From Candidatus Gastranaerophilales bacterium (GTDB lineage Bacteria > Cyanobacteriota > Vampirovibrionia > Gastranaerophilales > Gastranaerophilaceae), in the NCBI GenBank assembly GCA_910587245.1, contig CAJULX010000016.1:1-43467 (forward strand): a stretch of 43,467 nt of DNA. Reading direction: 5' to 3'. Of this stretch, positions 14,885-21,152 are shown one piece after another. A model generated the notes under the pieces. That model ran no database searches. It saw nothing but the letters and a program-made list of their open reading frames with translations, and had not been told where the DNA came from. Position numbers and translations under genes: made by a program. Position 1 is the first letter of the stretch. Each line of letters starts with the position of its first letter.

Positions 14885-17548
14885 ATGTTAAATTTGTTCA
14901 TCGTGTTGAAAGGGCTTTTGAGCCCAAAAATTGCATTGCCTGAATTTTCGGGTCTATTTTATTTTAAGACTAAAGCAGATAAAAGAAAATTACCCGATTG
15001 GGTATGCAGGCGTAGCCGTATCGGGCATAGTCCTGCTTTTTCACTGGTTGAAATGCTTATGGCACTCCTTGTAGCATCATTATTGCTTGCAGCACTTGCT
15101 CCTGTTATGACAAAGAAATTAGGGAATGAAAATATTAATGTAAGCGGTACAGGGGGAATGATACCGAGTGCTTTTTGTGCATTTGTGAACGATACAACGG
15201 AAGAAATGATTATAGGAAATGAAGATAAGGAAGCCTGCGTGGTTCCTGAAAATGTATATTCGGCAGGTGCAATAATAGCATCCGGCGGAGGCGGCGGAGG
15301 CGGAGCCGTAGGAATGGCAAAAAGCAGTACTTCTCACACTCTTATTACTACAGTGAATACCACAAATAATGATTTAAGAGAAGAAAAGAAATTTGATAAA
15401 TATACAAGGGATATTATTGTTAAAATAACCGGTGCAGGCGGAGGCGGCGGAGGCGGGAACTTTAATTCTACAGGCAGTTTTAAGCCTGTAAAACAGGCAG
15501 ATTGTGAACCTTTTGGTATATATATTACACCTGAGCAAAATGGAACAAAGTATGGTATATGCGTATCAAAATATAACCCTGGCGAAAATAGGGACGGAAG
15601 CCCTGATATACCGGCATCTGTCACCAAAGTGCCGGTTGGGACACGCTGTTCAGGTGGTAACTGCTGCTGGTATGGTCAAACAGCAGCAGCGGGTAAATGC
15701 AATGCAGCAGGCGGTGATTACAGCGGCTGCAGCAGGACTATGTGCCAGTCTAAAGCTGCCAATACAGTTTGTGCAAATTGGAAGCCGCTCGGGGAAAACG
15801 GGCCATCAGGAAGAGTTCCAAAAAGAGCTGAGTACATTTCGTGGGCGCCTTACCTTAAGTATAATTCTATGATTCCAAATTCTACGGGGCCTTTAAATAA
15901 ATTGTTGCAATTATGTGATAATTATAGTACTTACGGTGCTACATGGTGTGAAGCTTCTCATAACACTTGTATGGGTTCTTATGGTGGTGGTTGTAACAGT
16001 ACGACAAATGTTTGGCCCGATATGTGCCACCCAAGAACTATACATTTGGGTGATGTTGTTCCTAATAATACCAGTTGCTCTTATGCTGCAGCGTTGGACA
16101 GTGGCAATGCAACAGCTTCTGGGACTTATAATGGTCTGGATGCTTATTCTGTCCGTTGTGCTGTGGATAAAACTTATACATTTAATTCCTTTACAGGCGG
16201 CGGAGGTGGCAGCGGAGTATTTGCGCATGTTAAAGTACCGGATAGTGTTGCAGTAAGAGCAACACAGTATGGTGATGGAATAATTAAAACATATGCCGGA
16301 GCAGGAGGCAAGGGCGGTGAAAAAGAAAATACGGCGAAAGGAAGCAACGGTTCAAGATCATTTGTTGAAATATTAGATAGTAATAATTCAAGAATATGGT
16401 CTTTAAGAGTATCGGGAGGTGTTGGCGGAAATGGGGCATCTAAAACAGCAGGAGGTGTTGGGGGCAGTAAGGTTGATGCTGTGTGTGATTATTTTGATAT
16501 AACAAATGAAAAATATAAGACTGAGCAAACAATAGCATGTAATAAAATACCCGGAATAATCTCTCAAAGTGACGGCTTGCAGGGTGAAGATGGCGATAGC
16601 GATAATCCAAATGAAGCCGGATATGGCGGAAGCGGGTTTTGGAGTGGAACGGCAAGCAATAAGACTGCAGTAGGAACATCGGGTATTTTACCTGGTGCAG
16701 GCGGAGGCGGAGGCACTTGTGTTGAGGGAAGCGATATGGACGATTATGTATGCAATGATGGTGGAAACGGGTCTGGCGGCGCCATAGATGTATCATACAA
16801 AATAGCTTATCCGGGTGCAGGCGGAGGTGGTGGAAGTGCCGGTACGGTCTTGCATATAAAAAGTTTTCAGGTAAGGCCCGGTGATGTAATAAAAGCGAAA
16901 ATCGGTGAAGGTGGCAGAGGCGGTATACCGGCTGTAAATGGAAGTGATGGCGGCAACAGTTATATAGAGCTTGCAAACGGTACAAAATACGAAGTAGAAG
17001 GTGGAGGCGGGGGACTTGCAGGCATAATTGGAAATCCCGATTCCATACCTTCCATACAACCAACTTTGGGTTTACCCGGCAATGCAAGTAAAATTGCAAG
17101 CGGTACAAAAAATAAACTATCTTCCAGAGATGAATACTTTCCCGAAAAAAGTGAAGAAACCATAGGAACACCGGCTGTTGAAACTGAAGATATGATAACC
17201 AGTGCAGGCGGAAACGGGGGTGTTAACTTTAAAATTTCAACACTGGCTAAACCCGAAGAAGGAACACCATGCGGCGGTAAAAGCAAAGTCTCTGTAGAAT
17301 TTAAAAACAATGCAGGTGAAACTATTGAATGGCAGTGCAATAATTCCAACATTATCCCTCTTCCTTTATCAAGAATATTATCTACTGCTGTATTTGATTC
17401 TAATATAATGAATAATTTTGCTCCAGGTTCTACCGGAGGCGGAGGCGGCGCTTGGGATGAAGATAATGCGGATTCCGGCATATCATCAGGAGCTAATGGT
17501 ATGGGTGGATATATTTATATATATTTTGGCGATTGGAATAAAGAATAA
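14885..17548 (+). CDS. prepilin-like protein with large glycine- and cysteine-rich surface domain
   Basis: The 887-residue protein carries a type IV prepilin N-terminus: a polar leader of 51 residues, a cleavage context SPA-FSLVEM with Glu at +5 (Glu56), and a hydrophobic helix to about residue 75. The rest would be outside the membrane. Residues about 207-430 contain 16 cysteines. At least ten poly-glycine blocks (for example GAGGGGGGG at 183-191 and others through residue 880) alternate with short strand-like segments, much like the glycine-rich adhesin tips of phage tail fibres. I infer a minor pilin or pseudopilin displaying an adhesive domain. AAAGG lies 9 bases before the ATG. The leader is far longer than the usual 6-25 residues. 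Confidence 0.75.
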   Translation: MLNLFIVLKGLLSPKIALPEFSGLFYFKTKADKRKLPDWVCRRSRIGHSPAFSLVEMLMALLVASLLLAALAPVMTKKLGNENINVSGTGGMIPSAFCAFVNDTTEEMIIGNEDKEACVVPENVYSAGAIIASGGGGGGGAVGMAKSSTSHTLITTVNTTNNDLREEKKFDKYTRDIIVKITGAGGGGGGGNFNSTGSFKPVKQADCEPFGIYITPEQNGTKYGICVSKYNPGENRDGSPDIPASVTKVPVGTRCSGGNCCWYGQTAAAGKCNAAGGDYSGCSRTMCQSKAANTVCANWKPLGENGPSGRVPKRAEYISWAPYLKYNSMIPNSTGPLNKLLQLCDNYSTYGATWCEASHNTCMGSYGGGCNSTTNVWPDMCHPRTIHLGDVVPNNTSCSYAAALDSGNATASGTYNGLDAYSVRCAVDKTYTFNSFTGGGGGSGVFAHVKVPDSVAVRATQYGDGIIKTYAGAGGKGGEKENTAKGSNGSRSFVEILDSNNSRIWSLRVSGGVGGNGASKTAGGVGGSKVDAVCDYFDITNEKYKTEQTIACNKIPGIISQSDGLQGEDGDSDNPNEAGYGGSGFWSGTASNKTAVGTSGILPGAGGGGGTCVEGSDMDDYVCNDGGNGSGGAIDVSYKIAYPGAGGGGGSAGTVLHIKSFQVRPGDVIKAKIGEGGRGGIPAVNGSDGGNSYIELANGTKYEVEGGGGGLAGIIGNPDSIPSIQPTLGLPGNASKIASGTKNKLSSRDEYFPEKSEETIGTPAVETEDMITSAGGNGGVNFKISTLAKPEEGTPCGGKSKVSVEFKNNAGETIEWQCNNSNIIPLPLSRILSTAVFDSNIMNNFAPGSTGGGGGAWDEDNADSGISSGANGMGGYIYIYFGDWNKE
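14993..15025. repeat. small palindromic element inside the prepilin leader coding sequence
   Basis: CCCGAT (14993-14998) pairs with ATCGGG (15020-15025), enclosing GGC-GTA-GCC (15009-15017). It is read in frame as part of LPDWVCRRSRIGHSP. Its GC content is above that of its surroundings. It may be an inserted repeat element; no second copy was noticed in this window. Confidence 0.35.
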
Positions 17549-17572
17549 ATTTACGATAAACAATTTTCTCAA

Positions 17573-17607
17573 GGGTATTGGCTTGTAACCCCAATACCCG
17601 TTTTTTT
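17573..17607 (+). terminator. intrinsic terminator of the prepilin-like gene
   Basis: GGGTATTGG (17573-17581) pairs with CCAATACCC (17591-17599) around a 9-base loop and is followed by G and seven T. Confidence 0.88.
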
Positions 17608-17614
17608 ATGAGGA

Positions 17615-17800
17615 TTAATGCTGCAGAAGGCCCGCAATGGTTTTTTGAATTGTTATAAGTTTTCGGGTGAGTTTTTGAGCTTTTATTTGTGCGCGTTCAT
17701 TTTTGATAAATGCAGGAATGGCGCGCTCAAAGCTTTCTATTGTGGCAAACCTCATTTCCACAATCTTATCTTTTATTGAAATTTGAAATTTAAGTTCCAT
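17615..17800 (-). CDS. small hypothetical protein, paralogue of the one at 18349-18531
   Basis: The 61-residue protein aligns along its whole length with the product of 18349-18531 (about 22 identical residues of 60, without gaps). Shared features are MxLKxxI at the start, ExxERxxPAFxKxExxxIKAQxL in the middle, and IxxLL near the end. It is probably a beta hairpin followed by two helices. Function is unknown. GGAGAG lies 4-5 bases before the ATG. It is divergent from the XRE gene at 17881, with a palindrome in the 80-base gap, and convergent with the prepilin-like gene. Confidence 0.7.
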   Translation of the reverse strand: MELKFQISIKDKIVEMRFATIESFERAIPAFIKNERAQIKAQKLTRKLITIQKTIAGLLQH

Positions 17801-17828
17801 TAACTCTCCGTTTCTATTGCATTAATAC

Positions 17829-17844
17829 ATTGGATTTATCCAAT
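17829..17844. promoter_or_regulatory. palindrome, candidate XRE operator
   Basis: ATTGGAT (17829-17835) and ATCCAAT (17838-17844) form perfect arms around TT. It lies midway between the divergent 61-residue gene and the XRE gene, where an autoregulated repressor would be expected to bind. Confidence 0.5.
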
Positions 17845-17864
17845 AAAACAATAAAAATATTATA

Positions 17865-17870
17865 TATAAT
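17865..17870 (+). promoter_or_regulatory. -10 box of the XRE gene
   Basis: TATAAT lies only 10 bases before the ATG at 17881, with a weak -35 region. Transcription would start about 4 bases before the start codon. Confidence 0.45.
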
Positions 17871-17880
17871 TATTGTAATA

Positions 17881-18120
17881 ATGCAACAGTTTGATTTGAG
17901 AGATTATATAAAATTAAAAAGAATACAGTTGGGTTATAAACTAAATAACTTTGCTTTTAAAAATGATATTGACCCCAGTATTTTAAGCAGGCTTGAAAAT
18001 AAAAGATTTGATTTAAAATATCCCGTTTTAGAAAAAATTGCGCGCGGTTTTGGACAAACACCGGGTGAATTTTTGCTTGAATACGAGAAATATGTTAAAT
18101 TTGGCGGCGCAGCTGATTAG
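17881..18120 (+). CDS. XRE-family helix-turn-helix regulator
   Basis: The 79-residue protein is essentially one lambda-repressor-like domain: LRDYIKLKRIQLGYKLNNFAFKNDIDPSILSRLENKRFDLKYPVLEKIARGFG, where the conserved ISxxE position reads LSRLE. It presumably binds DNA as a dimer, and the palindrome at 17829-17844 is a natural candidate site. The ATG at 17881 is chosen because an in-frame TTG at 17830 lies inside the palindrome and upstream of the -10 box. There is no Shine-Dalgarno sequence, so the mRNA may be leaderless. Targets may be itself and the divergent 61-residue gene. Confidence 0.78.
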   Translation: MQQFDLRDYIKLKRIQLGYKLNNFAFKNDIDPSILSRLENKRFDLKYPVLEKIARGFGQTPGEFLLEYEKYVKFGGAAD

Positions 18121-18184
18121 ATGCTGAAACAAGTTCAGTATGACGGTATTACTAGTGGGATTTATCAAATTGTATTTATATTAA

Positions 18185-18221
18185 AAACTAGCACTAATCC
18201 TTGCAATCATAGTGCTAGTTT
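18185..18221 (-). terminator. 12-base-pair hairpin, likely terminator of leftward transcripts
   Basis: AAACTAGCACTA (18185-18196) pairs perfectly with TAGTGCTAGTTT (18210-18221) around a 13-base loop. On the minus strand the stem runs into five T followed by AATAT, which suits termination of the glgC unit. Confidence 0.6.
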
Positions 18222-18249
18222 CCAAATGAAACTACAGTCAAGGTTAAAA

Positions 18250-18279
18250 TTTAGCGGAGTGTAATCAGCACTCCCTAAA
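18250..18279. other. second hairpin in the glgC downstream region
   Basis: TTTAG-GGAGTG pairs with CACTCC-CTAAA across a 7-base loop, with a single bulged C at 18255. It has only a short T-run on the minus strand. The rest of the 228-base gap (18121-18348) shows no gene. Confidence 0.4.
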
Positions 18280-18348
18280 GCTCAACTGCTTTTTATATTA
18301 TAACTTAATTTTTACGGTTTTCAAGAGTTCGTTAAAATTTAATTTAAC

Positions 18349-18531
18349 TTAATCCAAAAGAGTGTTTATTTTATCAATAGTGCTGTTTAGCTGTTTTACA
18401 AGGGTTTGAGCTTTTATTGCATCGTTTTCATCTTTTAAAAATGCGGGTAATACTCTCTCTAAATCTTCAACAGAAGGGATTTCCACCTTTGTTGCAGAGT
18501 CTTCAAACAGAATATTTACCTTCAATTGCAT
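18349..18531 (-). CDS. small hypothetical protein, paralogue of the one at 17615-17800
   Basis: The 60-residue protein begins MQLKVNILFED and shares the ExLERVLPAFLKDENDAIKAQ core with its paralogue 550 bases away. It starts 4 bases after the glgC stop and is probably translated from the glgC mRNA. A longer in-frame reading into glgC is rejected because the paralogue begins at the same ATG. No clear Shine-Dalgarno sequence is present, consistent with coupling to glgC. Function is unknown. Its conservation with a second copy argues that it is a real gene. Confidence 0.68.
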   Translation of the reverse strand: MQLKVNILFEDSATKVEIPSVEDLERVLPAFLKDENDAIKAQTLVKQLNSTIDKINTLLD

Positions 18532-18535
18532 AAGA

Positions 18536-19774
18536 TTAATCCACAATTGCATCTTTCGGAACAACGGTAATTCCGCCGTCTGAAACAAAAAATCCGCGTT
18601 TAATATCATCATCTCTGTTTATGCCGATTTCCGTATATGGCGGGATTGCAACATTTTTATCAATAATGGCGCGGTTTATTCTTGAGTGACGCCCTACTTT
18701 TACGTTTTCCAAAAGGATAGAATTTGAAATATGGCAAAAGCTGTTAATGTGCACTTTTGGCGATAGTACACATCTTGAAAGCGAACCGCCCGAGATAATA
18801 CAGCCTTCAGATACGAGCGAATTTTTTGCCACACCTACCCTTTTATCCTCATCCCAGATGAATTTTGCGGGAGGGAAATTGTAATTAAATGTGCGCAAGG
18901 GCCAATCTTTAGAATAAAGATTTAATTCAGGGTCATAATCCAATAAATCCATATTTGCCTGAAAATAACTGTCTACATTTCCTACATCTCTCCAGTATCC
19001 TTTTTCGGAAGGTGTCATACCGGGGAATTCGTTTGTTGCAAAATCGTATATATAAACCTTTTTGCCTGAATGAAGCATATTCGGGATTATATTTTTACCA
19101 AAATCATGGGCGGAATTTTCATCTTTTGAATCGGCGCAAACTTCATCGATTAAGACGCCCGATTTAAAGATATAATTCCCCATTGAGGCAAGACACATAT
19201 TTTCTCTGCCGGGGATATGTTTCGGGGTGGTTTTCGGTTTTTCGATAAAGCCTGTAAGACGCCAGTTTTCATCCACTTCAATTATGCCGTATTCGCCTGC
19301 AAGCTCAATGGGGATAGGAATTGCGGCAATTGTAAGGTCGGCTTCTTTTTCAATGTGGTAATCAAGCATTTGATGGACATTCATTTTATAAATGTGATCG
19401 CCGCCAAAAACAAAGATATTACCGTAGTTTCCGTCCGTTATCTGGTTAATATTCTGATAGATTGCATCAGCGGTGCCTTTGTACCAGTTGCCGTCAGTTC
19501 TCATCTGTGCGGGAACGCAGTCTACATATTGCCCTACGGATGCTGAAAGGTTCCAGCCTCTGGATATATGTTTATTTAAGGAATCTGATTTATACTGGGT
19601 CAGCACTTTTATTTTATAAAAGCCTGAGTTTACAAAGTTATTTAAAACAAAATCTATGATACGGTATCTGCCGCCGAAAGGTACGGCGGGTTTTGCTCTG
19701 TCGCGGGTAAGGGGGTATAATCTTTTTCCCTGTCCGCCTGCGAGTATCATGGTTAAAACTTTGCGTTTAAGCAC
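18536..19774 (-). CDS. glgC: glucose-1-phosphate adenylyltransferase (ADP-glucose pyrophosphorylase)
   Basis: This 412-residue enzyme makes ADP-glucose from ATP and glucose-1-phosphate, the committed step of glycogen synthesis. Visible motifs are the nucleotide loop LAGGQGKRLYPLTRDRAKPAVPFGG (residues 11-35), YKGTADAIYQN, FGGDHIYKM, IEKP, and GYWRDVGNVDSYFQAN, followed by a left-handed beta-helix C-terminal domain. The GTG start has AAAAAGGAAA upstream at good spacing. A promoter with perfect TATAAT lies at 19812-19840. No other glycogen gene is in the window; the following 60-residue gene may be linked to it. Confidence 0.96.
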   Translation of the reverse strand: MLKRKVLTMILAGGQGKRLYPLTRDRAKPAVPFGGRYRIIDFVLNNFVNSGFYKIKVLTQYKSDSLNKHISRGWNLSASVGQYVDCVPAQMRTDGNWYKGTADAIYQNINQITDGNYGNIFVFGGDHIYKMNVHQMLDYHIEKEADLTIAAIPIPIELAGEYGIIEVDENWRLTGFIEKPKTTPKHIPGRENMCLASMGNYIFKSGVLIDEVCADSKDENSAHDFGKNIIPNMLHSGKKVYIYDFATNEFPGMTPSEKGYWRDVGNVDSYFQANMDLLDYDPELNLYSKDWPLRTFNYNFPPAKFIWDEDKRVGVAKNSLVSEGCIISGGSLSRCVLSPKVHINSFCHISNSILLENVKVGRHSRINRAIIDKNVAIPPYTEIGINRDDDIKRGFFVSDGGITVVPKDAIVD

Positions 19775-19811
19775 TTTTTATTTCCTTTTTTAAAAAATCC
19801 CTGCTAACTTT

Positions 19812-19840
19812 ATTATATTTTTTTAGAAGTTTTATGTACA
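19812..19840 (-). promoter_or_regulatory. sigma70-like promoter of glgC
   Basis: On the minus strand TGTACA (19835-19840) and TATAAT (complement of 19812-19817) are 17 bases apart. The leader would be about 30 bases. Confidence 0.5.
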
Positions 19841-19864
19841 ATTTGTAACATAAATTTACTGTTA

Positions 19865-19903
19865 AAAAACCGCCCCTCTGCGTATTCCAAAGGGGCGGTT
19901 TTT
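19865..19903 (-). terminator. intrinsic terminator of the zinc-ribbon gene
   Basis: A 13-base-pair stem (19865-19877 with 19891-19903; core CCGCCCC/GGGGCGG) has a 13-base loop and ends in six T on the minus strand. It lies 21 bases after the stop codon of the gene at 19924. Confidence 0.9.
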
Positions 19904-19923
19904 AAAAATTGTAATTATTTTAT

Positions 19924-20199
19924 TTATACAGCTGCCTGTCTTTTTAAATAACATTCTTTACAATAGATTTCTTTTCCTTCAATAGGCTTAAAAGGAACTT
20001 TTGTTTGTGCGCCGCATTCAGAGCAGACAGCTTCATACATTTTTTTTCTTGAATTTCTTTGTCTTCTGTCTTTTCTGCATTCGGGGCATCTTTTCGGTTT
20101 GTTCACCAATCCCTTTTCAGCATAAAATTCTTGTTCCCCTACTGTGAAAACAAATTCTTGTCCACAATCTTCGCATTTTAGGGTTTCGTCTTGGTACAT
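19924..20199 (-). CDS. double zinc-ribbon protein
   Basis: The 91-residue protein contains two four-cysteine zinc ribbons. The first uses Cys9, Cys12, Cys38 and Cys41 (CEDC...CPEC), the second Cys59, Cys62, Cys80 and Cys83 (CSEC...CKEC), joined by a basic linker (RKDRRQRNSRKK). The first half matches the probable zinc-ribbon family (zf-trcl), often found as short standalone proteins. A nucleic-acid-binding role is plausible but unproven. The ATG at 20199 has AAAGGAGA 9 bases upstream; an in-frame start at 20235 lacks one. It is monocistronic, with its own promoter (20289-20317) and terminator. Confidence 0.85.
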   Translation of the reverse strand: MYQDETLKCEDCGQEFVFTVGEQEFYAEKGLVNKPKRCPECRKDRRQRNSRKKMYEAVCSECGAQTKVPFKPIEGKEIYCKECYLKRQAAV

Positions 20200-20288
20200 T
20201 GTTTTTGGTCTCCTTTGGTTAGTAAATAATTTCAAATCTTTAGAATAAAATTAAAGAAAATCTATTGCCATAAGAATTGAATAAATAT

Positions 20289-20317
20289 ATTGTAGCCTCT
20301 TTTATACCCTTTTGCAA
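20289..20317 (-). promoter_or_regulatory. sigma70-like promoter of the zinc-ribbon gene
   Basis: On the minus strand TTGCAA (20312-20317) and TACAAT (complement of 20289-20294) are 17 bases apart. The leader would be about 85 bases. Confidence 0.55.
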
Positions 20318-20378
20318 TAGGGGTGTAATTTTATAAGGTAAAAACAGTACAAAAGGGCTAAAAATTTACCGCGGGCAG

Positions 20379-21152
20379 CTATACTTTCAAAAATTCGGCA
20401 AGATTTACATCTTCTTCTATATCAAAAAACATAGAGCCGCTTTGTTTAAAATTTTCAGGGTCTTTTGATACGTAAAATTTAAAGGAAGTTTTTCCTGATG
20501 AGCGGGAAACCAGCTCGCTTTTGATTGATTTAATTAAGAGTTCGGCAGGGTCAATAAATTCAATATCTGCCGTATATTTTTTGAAAACGGGGACAAGGTA
20601 GGGGAAATGTGTACAGCCTAAAATTACTTTTTTGCATCCTGCTTTTTTAAAATATTCAATTTTTTCTTTTATATAATTAAGGCTTGAAATGTCTTCATAA
20701 AGTCTTTTTTCAACTATTTCAACAAATTTTTGGCATTCTTGTTCAATAACATTGCATTTCGGGTTTATTTTTTGAATTTCTTTTGTATAGGCAAGACTTT
20801 TTACTGTTGCCGCAGTTGCCATAACGCCTATTGTTTGATTTTCATCTTTAAAACAAGGGGCTGCAAATTGAATTAAAGGATAAATTCTTATTTTATCGGA
20901 AAATTGATTACGGAGTTCTTCATACACAAGGGCTGAGCTTGTATTACAAGCCATAATGGCGCAATCCGCTCCTTTTTTTATGAAAAATTCCATTATATCT
21001 TTTGTATAGGATAAGATTTCATCTTTTGTTTTTGTGCCGTAGGGAACATTTTTTGTATCGCCGAAGTATATGAAATCATCGGAGATTCCGTTATTTATAA
21101 TTGCTTTTAAAACACTCAGTCCGCCTACTCCGGAATCAAATAATCCTATCAT
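20379..21152 (-). CDS. murI: glutamate racemase
   Basis: This 257-residue cofactor-independent enzyme makes D-glutamate for peptidoglycan. Both catalytic cysteines are in place: Cys69 in MACNTSSA and Cys180 in LGCTHFPYL. The N-terminal IGLFDSGVGGLSV and the YFGDTKNVPYG motif are also present. Its ATG overlaps the last 4 bases of the upstream amidase gene, indicating translational coupling. The pair links precursor synthesis with peptidoglycan hydrolysis. Confidence 0.96.
   Translation of the reverse strand: MIGLFDSGVGGLSVLKAIINNGISDDFIYFGDTKNVPYGTKTKDEILSYTKDIMEFFIKKGADCAIMACNTSSALVYEELRNQFSDKIRIYPLIQFAAPCFKDENQTIGVMATAATVKSLAYTKEIQKINPKCNVIEQECQKFVEIVEKRLYEDISSLNYIKEKIEYFKKAGCKKVILGCTHFPYLVPVFKKYTADIEFIDPAELLIKSIKSELVSRSSGKTSFKFYVSKDPENFKQSGSMFFDIEEDVNLAEFLKV

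Noticed and set aside
16440..17481. Long open frames of 243 and 173 codons on the minus strand opposite the prepilin-like gene
   Set aside because: They arise because GGC/GGA glycine repeats lack stop codons on the other strand. The products are His/Leu/Pro- or Pro-rich low-complexity sequence with no start signals.
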